In this document: piece by piece, positions 50,057 to 59,146 of the stretch | Position numbering within the stretch: the stretch's first letter is position 1 | Layout: every line of letters starts with the position of its first letter | From: Prorocentrum cordatum | Lineage: Eukaryota > Sar > Dinophyceae > Prorocentrales > Prorocentraceae | Assembly (NCBI GenBank): GCA_963575745.1 | Contig: CAUYUJ010014339.1 | Span: 184,643-248,642, forward strand | Direction: 5' to 3' | DNA: 64,000 nucleotides | The notes under the pieces: generated by a model | Told to the model about the DNA's origin: nothing | Databases searched by the model: none | The model's input: the letters and a program-made list of their open reading frames with translations, nothing else | Made by a program: the position numbers and the translations under genes

Positions 50057-50704
50057 TCGATGTACTCAAATCTATATCGGTGCTCGTCGGCGCCAACATT
50101 CACAGAAGGCGCCTGTGCGCGACCACCATGCGTTGGCAAGGGCCATGCTTTGGACTCGCCCCAGCCAGTTGGGCTTGGGGGGACGCTGCCTAACCCGACT
50201 CTTGCTGTGCGAACTCCTCGCGCATGTGTCGGTGGGCTCGTGGAGCACCGCCAGGGGCTGGCACAGGCTGTCATCTTGCCACCGCTCGGACGTCCGTTCC
50301 CCGTGCGTGCGTTTTTCGATGCTCCTCGCCGCAGGGACAATGCACGCGTCCGAGGGATGCCAAGGCGCAGGCCGGCACAGGATCTTCACCCCCGGGGGGC
50401 AGGCTCCCCCTGCAGGCGCCTGGCCGCCTGCTTCGCAAGCGGGGGGCGGCCCCAGCCACACCTGGTGCTCCGAGGGCCACGCGGCCCTATGCGGAGGGGG
50501 CGGAGGCGGTAGGAGAGATGCGGAGGGGCAGGAGGAGCAGGAGGAGGGAGGAGGAGGGAGGAGGGGCATCAAGCCAAAACTGGCAATGGGCAGAGAGCGT
50601 GCGCACAGCAAAGCTCGCGGCGCTTTGCTCAGGCAACTACGCAGCCTCATCCACAACCGCCGGAGCCCCTCGTCGAACCAAAGCAACCCTCCCCACTTCC
50701 AGTC
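50057..50704. other. Block shared with 58.5 kb; no gene recognised
   Basis: CCGCTCGGACGTCCGTTCCC...GATGCTCCTCG at 50,281-50,330 recurs at about 58,468-58,520. A short GGAGGGAGGAGG tract lies at 50,520-50,565. No domain seen. Confidence 0.4.
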
Positions 50705-50868
50705 TTAGGTCGGGCCTGTCCCCCTACAGGGGGATTTTCGACGAAACATTTAAAATATCTGGTGTTAAGAAAAAAAACTCCAAAAAACTCCAAACTTGTC
50801 AAAAAAAAAGCCCGACTATGTTTTGACTATGCCTGAATGTCCCCCCTGTCGAGGGACAGGCCAAACAC
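50705..50868. mobile_element. MITE-A copy, compound
   Basis: TTAGGTCGGGCCTGTCCCCC at left and CCTGTCGAGGGACAGGCCAA at right. A second partial right half (CCCGACTAGTTTCTGACTAT) follows to about 50,930, suggesting recombination between copies. Confidence 0.65.
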
Positions 50869-50934
50869 ATGCTCCAAAAATAGCCCCCCCGACTAGTTTC
50901 TGACTATGCTTGAGTCTTCCCCCTGCAATAGTTG

Positions 50935-51280
50935 GGCGCCCGAGTTATCCGGGGTAACTCGGGTCCAGGGTGACGCGGGTTTGGATTCCCGAAAAACGAA
51001 CCCGAGTTAGCCCTGACCCGAGTTACCCCTGATGATTTTGGGCTCTGGACGCCCGAATTATCCGGGGTAACTCGGGCCCAGGGTAACTCGGGTTCGGAAT
51101 CCCGACAAACGAACCCGAGTTAATCCTGACCCGAGTTACCCCTGATGATTTTGGGCTCTGGACGCCCGAATTATCCGGGGTAACTCGGGCCCAGGGTAAC
51201 TCGGGCTCGGAATCCCGAAAAACGAACCCGAGTTAACCCTGACCCGAGTTACCCCTGATGATTCGGTGCCCTGAAATAGT
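50935..51280. repeat. 114-bp palindromic satellite, three units
   Basis: Unit phrase GCCCGAGTTATCCGGGGTAA, CTCGGGTCCAGGGT...GATTCCCGAAAAACGAACCC, GAGTTANCCCTGACCCGAGT, TACCCCTGATGATT. Starts near 50,938, 51,052 and 51,166. Each unit is rich in internal inverted pairs (TAACTCGGG / CCCGAGTTA). Confidence 0.85.
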
Positions 51281-51475
51281 CGGGAGCGGCAAAGAGGGGG
51301 GCGCCAAAGAGGGGGGGGTGCAAATCATGACCGGCGGCATGTGCGCGGCCCAGCGGGGGGGCCAGGGACGTAATGAAATAAGAAGAGGCGCCATGAAATC
51401 TGGGGAAATATATCATGGCCCGCGCCATGATATCCACCCCCCCCCTACTCATCACCCCCCTCTTTTCCGCCCCCG
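51281..51475. mobile_element. MITE-L copy, AAATAG duplication
   Basis: CGGGAGCGGCAAAGAGGGGG at left and CCCCCTCTTTTCCGCCCCCG at right. AAATAG lies just outside both ends. It inserted at the end of the 114-bp satellite. Confidence 0.8.
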
Positions 51476-51615
51476 AAATAGGGACAGGCCCGACTCGACA
51501 CCAAAAGCCACCCCTCCTCACTCCTAGCCGCACCGGAGCGCACGCCTCTGCCGGCCGGCCCGCCGGCGCTCCAGCGCCGCCCTCCGGCGCTCGGCCGGGA
51601 GCTCGACAGTGCCCC
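51476..51615 (-). other. Coding-like fragment beside (CTC)n
   Basis: On the minus strand 51,609-51,530 one frame reads TVELPAERRRAALERRRAGR followed by QRRALRCG, amphipathic and helix-like. There is no start or clear splice site. It may be a further piece of the interrupted gene at 52.5-54.7 kb. Confidence 0.25.
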
Positions 51616-51974
51616 GTCCGCCTCCTTCCTCCTCCCTCCTCCTCCTCCTCCTCCTCCTTCCTCCTTCCTCCTCCTCCTCCCTCCTTCCCTCCTCCTCCTC
51701 CTCCTCCTTCCTCCTTCCTCCTCCCTCCTCCTCCTCCCTCCTCCTCCTCCTCCTCCTTCCTCCTTCCTCCTCCTCCTTCTTCTTCCTTCCTCCTTCCTCC
51801 TCCTTCCTTCCTCTTTCCTCCTCCTCCTCTCCCTCCTCCTCCTCCTCCTCCTCTCCTCCTCCTCCTCCTCCTCCTCCTCCCTCCTTCCTCCTCCTCCTCC
51901 CTTCTTCCTTCCTCTTTCCTCCTCCTCCTCCTCCTCCTCCGCCTCCTCCTCCACCTCCTCCTCCTCCTCCTCCC
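51616..51974. repeat. (CTC)n tract, longest
   Basis: About 360 bp of CTC with CTTCCTCCTTCC sub-blocks. Confidence 0.9.
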
Positions 51975-52066
51975 TGCCGCGTGCGGGCCCCCCTCGGAGA
52001 GCCGTCCCCGCGGAGGCCAGGCGAGCCAGAGGCCAGCGCGGAGCCGCCGGGCGACGAGGGACCCCA

Positions 52067-52343
52067 CACCCTGACCTCCCAGGAGGGCTAAAAGATAGCA
52101 CCCGACTTGCAAACCTGCCCCAAAGCCACTCTACTACGTCCTGGCTTTAGGCTGCTTCGCTCGGCTTTTTTGTAAGGCTTTTGTAGGTCTCCGGTGCTAA
52201 GACATGAACACGGCCCCTCGATCCGCGAGACGGGCCGCGTTACACGAACATTTGCGCAATGCGTACTCTCGAAACCAGCGTGGATTCATGTACGTGTACG
52301 TCCTTCTGTCGCTCGTGAACATAGCCCTCTGGAAGGTCAGGGC
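52067..52343. mobile_element. MITE-T copy, long form
   Basis: CCCTGACCTCCCAGGAGGGC at left and AGCCCTCTGGAAGGTCAGGG at right, 277 bp. The left subterminal TAAAAGATAGCACCCGACTT matches the inverse of the 29.4-kb copy. Confidence 0.75.
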
Positions 52344-52515
52344 AGGCGGGGCGGGCCGGGAGCTCGCTCGCCAGGTCGAACAGGCCCGCAGGCCGGCCAT
52401 GAGCTGCCCGGCCCCGCAGGCGCGCTGCTGCACCGGCCGCGCGGGCGGCCCGCGGCGCCCCGCGGCCGCGGGGCCGCCGCGCCCCCCGCGGCAGCGCGGC
52501 GAAGGGCGCGCCTAC
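52344..52515 (-). other. Possible exon remnant between MITE-T and a GT donor
   Basis: After a GGCCGGTGCAG acceptor at about 52,430 the minus strand gives QRACGAGQLMAGLRA and then, after a one-base shift, GLFDLASELPARPAL, ending at the MITE-T terminus. The GC3 bias follows this frame switch, suggesting a single indel in once-coding sequence. Confidence 0.3.
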
Positions 52516-52589
52516 CTCTCCCCGGCGGCCTCCTGCAGCTCCGCGTCGGTGAACGCGCGCGGGACCGAGACGAGGACCTCCAGGCACTC
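52516..52589 (-). CDS. Coding-like exon EECLEVLVSVPRAFTDAELQ
   Basis: The minus strand reads EECLEVLVSVPRAFTDAELQ, EAAGE and ends at GGGGAGAG/GTAGGCG, a good donor. G or C occupies nearly all third positions. Two further diverged copies of the phrase EECLEVLVSVPRA lie upstream (52,600-52,715), so the exon start has been tandemly duplicated. Acceptor CCCGAGAG is weak. No family recognised. Together with neighbouring fragments it may belong to the coiled-coil gene at 53.74-54.72 kb. Confidence 0.4.
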
Positions 52590-52599
52590 CTCTCGGGCC

Positions 52600-52716
52600 G
52601 GGCGAACGGGGGGGGGACATCTCCGCACGAGGACCTCCAGGGCCTCCAGGCACTCCTCTCGGGCCGCGCGCGGGACCGAGGCGAGGACCTCCGGGCACTC
52701 CTCTCACCCCCCCCGT
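52600..52716. repeat. Tandem duplication of exon start
   Basis: GAGGACCTCCAGGCACTCCT with CTCGGGCC recurs at about 52,572, 52,640 and (as GGACCTCCGGGCACTCCTCT) 52,685. Units are about 45-68 bp. Confidence 0.7.
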
Positions 52717-52722
52717 CTGCTA

Positions 52723-52871
52723 AGCTCACGCAGCTGATTTTCCCGGCGCCTCCCGGCGCCGGAGGCGGCCACGTATCGAGGAATTGGGCCACTCGGTGGG
52801 GCCGAGACCAGCCGCATGCAGCAGGTTTCGTACCCCCCCCCTTTCCCGATCCCCCCCTTCCGTCCGGCCCG
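52723..52871. mobile_element. MITE-M copy
   Basis: AGCTCACGCAGCTGATTTTC to TTCCGTCCGGCCCGA. Confidence 0.7.
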
Positions 52872-52912
52872 ATCCTCCTGCCCGAAGTGGGAGGCACTCC
52901 TTGCCGTGGGCT

Positions 52913-53070
52913 TATAGGGGGCCACAGGCGAGCCCTACCCCACCCCCCCACGATTTCTGAGGGGGAGGGGGGGGGGTCCCTTCGCTCGGGAGCTCCTGAG
53001 CGAGGTGAGCCCCACCCTCCCCCTCAGAAATCGTGGGGGGTAGGGGTCGGGTTCGCATGTGGCCCCCTAG
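52913..53070. mobile_element. MITE-H copy
   Basis: TATAGGGGGCCACAGGCGAG at left and GCATGTGGCCCCCTAG at right. Between it and the MITE-M copy, 52,872-52,912 reads PTARSASHFGQE on the minus strand with high GC3. Confidence 0.75.
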
Positions 53071-53141
53071 TGCTGCAGCGGGGAGCCCGGCAGCGGGGAG
53101 TGGACGTCGGCCGCCGCCTGCAAGGAGGCGCGCGAGCCCAT
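53071..53141 (-). CDS. Coding-like fragment between two MITEs
   Basis: After a TTTTGGTTTCCCCAG acceptor the minus strand encodes MGSRASLQAAADVHSPLPGS, PLQH with G or C at every third position, and it stops exactly where the MITE-H begins. The Ala/Ser/Pro/Gln composition matches the coding block upstream at 53.74-54.72 kb. The phase would match a GCG/GTGCC donor inside that block but not the AGAG/GTAC one. No family recognised. Confidence 0.35.
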
Positions 53142-53142
53142 C

Positions 53143-53300
53143 TGGGGAAACCAAAAGGTATCGACACCGCTACCCCCCGGACCCCTTCCGGGGTGCGTTC
53201 CGACCAGAATTCCGAGGCGAATCCAGCGGTGGCGACGAGGGCCTCCCATGTGGCCGAAGACAGGGAAAACGGGCCAAGGGTAGAGGTATGGGTACCCTTT
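53143..53300. mobile_element. MITE-S copy
   Basis: CCAAAAGGTATCGACACCGC at left and GAGGTATGGGTACCCTTT at right; abuts family R. Confidence 0.65.
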
Positions 53301-53736
53301 GAGCAGGGACCGACCGTCCTGGCATTCCTATAGTCCTACCACGATATGTTCTTAGGTTCTTAGAACATAAACCCGATATGATAAAACAAGACAGACTCCG
53401 CCAGAAATGTTCTTAGAACATTTCGCTGGAACCACAAAAGTTGGGCGCCCGAGTTATCCGGGGTAACTCGGGTCCGGGGTAAGTCGGGTTTGGATTCCCG
53501 AAAAAGGAACCCGAGTTAGCCCTGACCCGAGTTACCCCTGATGATGTGGGGCTCTGGACGCCCGACTTATCCGGGGTAACTCGGGTCCGGGGTAACTCGG
53601 GTTCGGATTCCCGAAAAACGAACCCGAGTTAACCCTGACCCGAGTTACCCCTGATGATTCGGGGCTCTGAAAAAGGTTCTTAGAACATCGTTGGATAGGG
53701 CTATAGGCGAGCCAGGACGCTTCGCCACTGCTTGTA
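53298..53736. mobile_element. Family R copy hosting the 114-bp satellite
   Basis: TTTGAGCAGGGACCGACCGT at left and GGACGCTTCGCCACTGCTTG at right. The interior GTTCTTAGAACAT motifs are split by two units of the 114-bp satellite (53,443-53,672). On the minus strand its edge lies immediately after an AGAG/GTACAAG donor-like site. Confidence 0.65.
53443..53672. repeat. 114-bp satellite, two units
   Basis: Same unit as 50,935-51,280, starting at about 53,447 and 53,561, inserted within family R. Confidence 0.85.
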
Positions 53737-53737
53737 C

Positions 53738-54720
53738 CTCTTCCTCCGCTGACCAACGGCAGGGGTGGCACCGCCGGCTCCGCGCTCCGCGAGAGCCCCC
53801 GGCGCAGCTCCTGCAGCAGCGCGTCCCTCTCGCGCCGCAGGTGGTCGCACTCGCGGCGCGTCTCCTCCAGCTCCAGCTGCAGGGCCCGCACGCGGGCGCT
53901 GCCGCCCGCCTCCTCGGGGACCGACTCGCGCTCGTCCGGCCCCTTCAGCGTGGCAGCGGGCCCCGCGGCGGCGGGCGCGCCCTGCGCCCGCAGCCCGCCC
54001 GACGGGGCCTGCGAGGCCGGCCTGGCGGGGCACCACGCGTGGGCCAGGCCCTGCAGCCGCCAGGTGCCCTGCCCGGGCGAGGCCTGCGGCTGCGGCGCTG
54101 CAGGCGCCTGCTGCACCTCCTTCGTGGGCGACTGGGGCTGCCGGACGGGGGTCTGCGCCCACTGCTGCGCGGCGGCTGGGCGCAGGCCCCCAGCCACGCT
54201 GCAGCTGCCGATGGTCATGCGCGAGCCCACCTGGCCGCCCTGCATCACCAGGTGCTGCGAGAGCGCCGGTGCCACCGACGCGCACTGCGACGCGGCGCAA
54301 CCGCAAGCCTCGGATGCGTGCGCGCCGATGCGCGGGGACAGCGGCGACACGCCCGACCGCGGGGTCACCAGTGGCGCCATGGTGGACTGCCCGGAAAAGC
54401 CCGCCAAGCGCTGCACCGCCTGCACGTCCACCACACTGACCGGCGAGGCGGCGGTAGCCTGTTGCGCCCTGTGCACGCGGGGCGTCTGCACCAGGGAGCC
54501 AAGCGCCCCGGCGCGCGCCGGAACCGCGGCGGTGATGAGCGGCGGCCCCGCTGCCTGCGGCGAGACGCCCGCGTAGGGCAGCGCCCCGGCGCCCCACAAC
54601 TGCGGCTCGGCGGCGGCCTGCGCGCGCGGGGTTGCGAGGCGCATGGCGGCCCGCGCCAAGGGAGCGGCACCTGCCGAGGGCGCCGCCCGCAGGGAGGAGC
54701 CGGCTGCCAGCACGCACCAG
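53738..54720 (-). CDS. Ala/Pro/Gln-rich protein with coiled coil, large exon
   Basis: An open minus-strand frame of about 325 codons with strong GC3. It begins after a CCCCGCAG acceptor-like site; the first in-frame ATG is at 54,644 (MRLATPRAQAAAEPQLWGAG). A long low-complexity Ala/Pro/Gln/Ser region (VRQPQSPTKEVQQAPAAPQP) leads to a convincing coiled coil near the end, SARVRALQLELEETRRECDH then LRRERDALLQELRRGLSRSA. The block closes at AGAG/GTACAAG, where family R begins. A degenerate spliced leader lies 41 nt upstream of the exon. Probably a regulatory or cytoskeletal-type protein by composition only; no family recognised. Downstream fragments at 53.1, 52.9 and 52.5 kb may be later exons. 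Confidence 0.6.
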
Positions 54721-54761
54721 CTGCGGGGCTGCCCTACTGCTCGAGCATAGTACCTGCCAGC

Positions 54762-54782
54762 ATTGAGCCAAAATGGTCACGG
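54762..54782 (-). other. Degenerate spliced-leader relic (18/21)
   Basis: The minus strand reads CCGTGACCATTTTGGCTCAA then T. Compared with the dinoflagellate leader, differences are TA-to-T/G-type changes at two adjacent bases and the last base; CCATTTTGGCTCAA is intact. It precedes the coiled-coil coding block, so that block may descend from a reverse-transcribed mRNA. Confidence 0.7.
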
Positions 54783-54783
54783 C

Positions 54784-55418
54784 TTGCCTCTTGGGGCCTC
54801 CATTGGGAGCCGTCTGGGGGACCTCTTGGAGGATCGTTTGGGTGGTGGACTGGGCCTATGGAAGCCTTCGTGGAGCGCCTTTGGAGGGCGGTGGGCCATC
54901 TGCATGCGACCACGTGCGTCTGGGCATGATTTTCTGGCGACTCGGGGGTGACTCGGCGCCGCGTTGGGCTACAATGGACGTGTCTCGGGGCTGCTTTGGG
55001 GCCTCTTCGGCGGTGCGGGCGCTCTTGGGGGGAGCCCCTGAAAACGTCCTCAAGCGGACAGGTGGTGCTTCTTGGGCTGGGTTGGAGCGTCCGCAAGCCG
55101 AAAAGGCAGAAACCACCAAAAACGTCAAAAACTTTCTAGGATAACAAATGAATTCTACGTCCTGGGGTTGTTTGGACGCCGTCTCGAAACCCTCTTGGAA
55201 TATCTGGGGGAAGGTTTGGGCCGTCTGGGAAAACTCGTGGAGCACCTTGGGAGCGCGGTTGAACGTCGGGAGGCGACCGCGGGCGTCCGGGACTGAAGCC
55301 CCAACTCCAACCAACACCATATGGAAAACATCTAATAATATTTGCCTCTTGGGGCCCCTTGGGGGCCGTCTGGGAACCCTCCTCGAGCGTGCAGGAAGCG
55401 TTTTCAGGGGAACGGACA
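54784..55418. repeat. V-type degenerate repeat
   Basis: Repeated CCTCTTGGGGCC, GTCTGGGGGACCTCTTGGAG, CTTCGTGGAGCGCC and GTGGGCCATCTG phrases in two or three large copies (54,784-55,130; 55,143-55,310; 55,345-55,400). Looks like a decayed dispersed repeat; no gene. Confidence 0.5.
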
Positions 55419-55591
55419 ATGACATAAACGTATAACTCGGAGGTCCGCGCGGATTTCTCGGATCGGCGCTGGACCCTCCTCCCTGGCGCGCGGAGCACGC
55501 CAGGAGCAGCGGCGGAGGCGCCGCTAGGGGGGTCCAGCGCGGATCAGAGGAATCCGCGCGGACCTCCGAGTTTTATGTCTATGTCATTGCT
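55419..55591. mobile_element. MITE-C copy, best preserved
   Basis: AATGACATAAACGTATAACT at left and GTTTTATGTCTATGTCATT at right; arms CGGAGGTCCGCGCGGATTTC / GAATCCGCGCGGACCTCCGA; centre GGCGCGCGGAGCACGCC. Defines the family ends. Confidence 0.8.
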
Positions 55592-55826
55592 CGCTCCCCG
55601 AGTTTTTGGCCGTCTGGAAGCCTTCGTGGAGCGCCTCGGAAGCGTCGTGGGCCATCTGGAAACCACCACGGCCGTGTGGGAGTGATGGTCCGGCGCCTCG
55701 GGAGCCACTCCGGGCTTTCTCGGAGCGCTTCAATGGAGCACCTCTGGGCCTGCCCATGCGCTGTCGTGCCCCCCAGCCCGAGGCCCCCAGGCCTCGTTGA
55801 CAGAGAAAAAACGGTGTACATACACG
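55592..55826. repeat. V-type degenerate repeat
   Basis: GTCTGGAAGCCTTCGTGGAG and CGTCGTGGGCCATCTGGAAA, like 54.8 kb. Confidence 0.4.
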
Positions 55827-55861
<35 letters not shown>

Positions 55862-55915
55862 ACATATATATATATATATGTACATATACATATACACATA
55901 CATGTATACATATAT
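55827..55915. repeat. (TA)n microsatellite
   Basis: TATATA with GTATACAT and CATATACAC interruptions, about 90 bp. Confidence 0.9.
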
Positions 55916-56139
55916 CGAAGCATCACGGGGCCATCAAGCGGGATCTGCCGAGGAGCTTGTTTTTCTATTGGGGGGGGTAACGCCCGTTACGGGGGGGGGG
56001 TCCGGCCCCAAGTTGGGGGTAACGGTAACGCGCGGCGGGGCCCTCGCACGGGCCCTGCTACTTATTACCAGCACAACTGTCGGCACGGTAGGCTTCGTCG
56101 TCGTCGTCGTCGCCGCCGCTGTCGTCGTCGTCGTCGAAG

Positions 56140-56620
56140 CCGACTGTCCCTGTGCACACTACACAGGCTCTGTACACCGCGATGCCTTTGTACACCACAA
56201 CTGCGGCAGAAATGGTAGGTGTGTGCACCACGGCGACTGAGCACATCATGACAGGCGGGTGCACCACAGCGCCCTTGTACATCTCACTGTTGGTGCACAC
56301 CACGGCGCCCGCGTGCACCACAGCTGCTGTTTCAACGCCCCGTGTTTACACCAGAATGCCAGCGTACACCACAAAGCTTGTGTACACCTGTAAGGTACCG
56401 GCGGAGCGAAAGTCGAGAAGATCGCTCGGGGCCCAACCGTGGCCCTTTCATTATGTGAGCTGCTTGTGGATCTTAGTTTGTCTGGCTCAAAAAGCGCTCG
56501 GACCTGTTGAGCCCACAGCGCCTGTGTACTCCATTGCGACTGTGTACATCATGGGAGTGTGAACCGTGGCGCCTGTGTATACCACATGGCATGTGTGCAC
56601 CACAAAGCTTGTGTACGTTT
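56140..56620. repeat. About 30-bp minisatellite GTGTACACCACA
   Basis: TGTGCACCACGGCGCC / TGTACACCACAAAGCTTGTG units, about 14 degenerate copies. Frames read as Tyr-Thr-Thr-rich peptides. Confidence 0.7.
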
Positions 56621-56739
56621 TTTTTTTTGCGCAGTCCAGTCCAGCTGGTACAAGGTCTCGCCCAATCCAGCCCCTTGCACCAGCACAGGGAGAATGGAGG
56701 GATGACAGTGGTAGTAGTCATCATGATATTGTGAGAGTG

Positions 56740-57030
56740 CACCAGCTGGTTGCGCCATGGCTTGCCCGATGCGTTACACCACACGTTGTGCTTGCGTACA
56801 ATTACCTGCGCCATAGGTTGAGCCGTAAGCTGCGCCATAGGATGCGCCCCCAGGGCGTGCCATAGCTTGCGCCATAGGTTGCGCACCCAGGGCGCCCCAC
56901 AAATCGCGCCTTACGTTGCGTCGTAGGTTGCGCCCTCAGGGCGTGCCATAGGTTGCGTCGATGGTTGCGCCACAGGTTGCGCCAAAGGGATGGTTGCGCC
57001 ATAGGTTGCGTCGACGGTTGCGCCACAGGG
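56740..57030. repeat. 12-bp minisatellite GGTTGCGCCATA
   Basis: GGTTGCGCCATA, GGTTGCGTCGAT and GGTTGCGCCACA variants with GGGCGTGCCATA; about 18 copies. 57,150-57,290 then shows clustered CCTTCTGAGAAG palindromes. Confidence 0.7.
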
Positions 57031-57639
57031 ATGACGACGACCATTCTGTGGCACCTGTGGCGCGCCACACCGCCGATCAAGTGCTAAAGCGCAGTGCCCG
57101 TTGGCACTGCCTGCAAGATTTGGCGGCGAGCCGAGGGGGGAAATGACAGGGGGCGGGCCTTCTGAGAAGGCTCAGAAGGCCTCCGGCCTTCTGAGAAGAT
57201 GTCCAAGCCTCCCCCGAAGACACGGAGGGCTTCTCTGAAGACCAGAGGGCTTCTGAGAAGTCCCGCCGCCTTCTGAAAAGGCATGCCCCCTCTCACTCCC
57301 CCCCTGGGCTCGCCGCCGAAAGATATCCACTGGACGTCGCCCATGAAGCAAACAGGTCCCACAAGAGACGGGTTTCGGACCGCACGGGCGGCCCTCGTGG
57401 ACCAGCCTTTCATCCCAGGTCGTTTTTTGATGGCCCCGGGGCCTGCCATCCTCGTCCTCCTCATCCTCCTCCCCGTCCTCGTCCTCCTCGTCTTCCTCAT
57501 CCTCCTCCTCCTCCTCCCTCTGCCTCGCTCCCCCCTCCCCCCAGGAGGTGAGAGGAGGTGGAGGGCACGAGCACTGGAGGGAGTGCAGAAGCAAGGCAAA
57601 AGAGGTGGAGGGGCCAGGCCGGAACCCGTTGAAAGGTTC

Positions 57640-57830
57640 GCGCCGAGGGATGCGAACCTCGAACCTCGAGGATCGAGGCATCCTGGCCCTCGAGGGCCTT
57701 CGTCGTCGCCGCGGCTGGACGCGGCTCGGGAAACTGGTGCGTCTGAGCCCCAGTCGGGCCCCGTGGACCCATTTTGAGTTTGCGCCGAGGTTCGAACCTC
57801 GAACCTCGAACCTCGAACCTGAGCACACAT
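57640..57830. repeat. GCGCCGAGG-CGAACCTC duplicated block
   Basis: GCGCCGAGGGATGCGAACCT at 57,640 and GCGCCGAGGTTCGAACCTCG at 57,782, each followed by CGAACCT tandem units. Confidence 0.6.
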
Positions 57831-58004
57831 GTGAGCGTCACAGCATGCCTGCCTGGACGGAGGGGGGGTCCGCACCCCCGTCCCCGTACGCTCGTTACCG
57901 TTACGGGGGGGGGGGGGGGGGTCGTTACCGTTACGGGGGGGGGGGGCCCCCCCCCGTAACGGGCGTTGCGGGTCCGAGCAATAAAAAAACAAGCTCAAGC
58001 TTGA

Positions 58005-58828
58005 GCCAGACGAAGCGGGAAGTCAGCGGGACTGCGACGGATGAGGCTGGCTTCCGACCACGAACATTCCAGCGCCGATGCTGAATGTCACCTCCCAGCT
58101 ATGACAACGGAGGCGCGCTTTCAGCGCGCCGCCGATCTGATGCCGAGGGGAGAAACAACACATACCGATGCCGAGACGACGACGTCGTCGGTGTCGAAGC
58201 GTCCGCGTTTCGTTCTCTTTGTTGGGGGGGGGGCCAGCGATGACGAAACCGCGCGCTGCTGGGCGGGGAGGGCTATCAGGCCCCCATCGGCGATGAGTGG
58301 GCGGCTGGGGATCGCGACGGGTTAACCCCCTGAGCCCATCCCCCCCGATGACGCGGCCCCCGCTTGCTCCAGCGGCTCGGCTGTGAGCATCAACGGGGTC
58401 CTGGTGGAAACGGGTCCGGGCCCCCCACCAGGCCCCCCTCGGAAACCAGCCGGCCCAGCCCTCGCCATCGCTCGGACGTCCGTTCCCCGTGCGTTGGCTC
58501 GATGGTGCAGGATGCTCCTCGATGGTCCTCGCTGCGCGGAAAACACGCAGACGTCCGAGCGTCGCGAGGAGCCCTCGTTGGCAACCCTGACGGCCCGCGG
58601 CCCAGGGGGTGCCCCGGGAGCGCGAGAACGGCGAGACGCCTCCAAGGCCGCTGCCCCTCCCTAGCATACCGAAGTACTTTTAGAGATTCAATGCGGAGGT
58701 TTTCGATAGTTTTCCGCCTCGGGGGGGCCCTCGAAAGGCCCTGGGACTTTCCACCAACGACTTCGGATACAAAGCCTGTCTTTGGGGAAAGGTTCGGGAC
58801 TGGTACGGGGAGGTGGTGGTCATCCTCT
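58005..58828. other. No gene recognised
   Basis: A plus-strand frame near 58,041-58,325 encodes MTTEARFQRAADLMPRGETT with moderate coding bias but no domain. 58,468-58,520 is shared with 50.28 kb. Confidence 0.3.
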
Positions 58829-59008
58829 ACAGTAGGGGCTCGACCACAAGAAACCTCCCACAAGAAACTCAACCCTGAGACCCCAGGACGGTCATCGATT
58901 TTTGGGTGTGAGAACGTCACGCTTCCCATGGGAAGACCATCGAAGCCCAAGAAACCCATGGCACCCTGGAGGCGAGCAGGGTGTTTTCTTGGCCTGGGCC
59001 CCCACTGC
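58829..59008. mobile_element. MITE-P copy
   Basis: CTACAGTAGGGGCTCGACCA at left and TTGGCCTGGGCCCCCACTG at right. Confidence 0.75.
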
Positions 59009-59146
59009 ATGTCGCCACCCTCTCCTTCTTCCCCCCTCTCCCCCGGGGGCCAGGACTGCGACCGGCAGGCCGCCCACAGCCGTGTGGCCACATCCCGACG
59101 GCCAGTGCAGCTCACCAACAGGGCGGTACCCCCGCATGCAGAAGAT

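Larger units (their letters stand above)
55948..58004. mobile_element. 2-kb segment with inverted GTAACG ends
   Basis: Left GAGCTTGTTTTTCTATTG, poly-G, TAACGCCCGTTACGGGGGGG. The inverse occurs at the right: CCCCCCCGTAACGGGCGTTG...CAATAAAAAAACAAGCTCAA. The enclosed 1.9 kb has minisatellites and no transposase that I can see. It could be a non-autonomous element or two copies of a small element in opposite orientation. Confidence 0.45.

Noticed and set aside
58041-58325. Plus-strand exon MTTEARFQRAADLMPRGETT
   Set aside because: Only moderate codon bias, no domain and no splice context. It is mentioned in the region note but not called.
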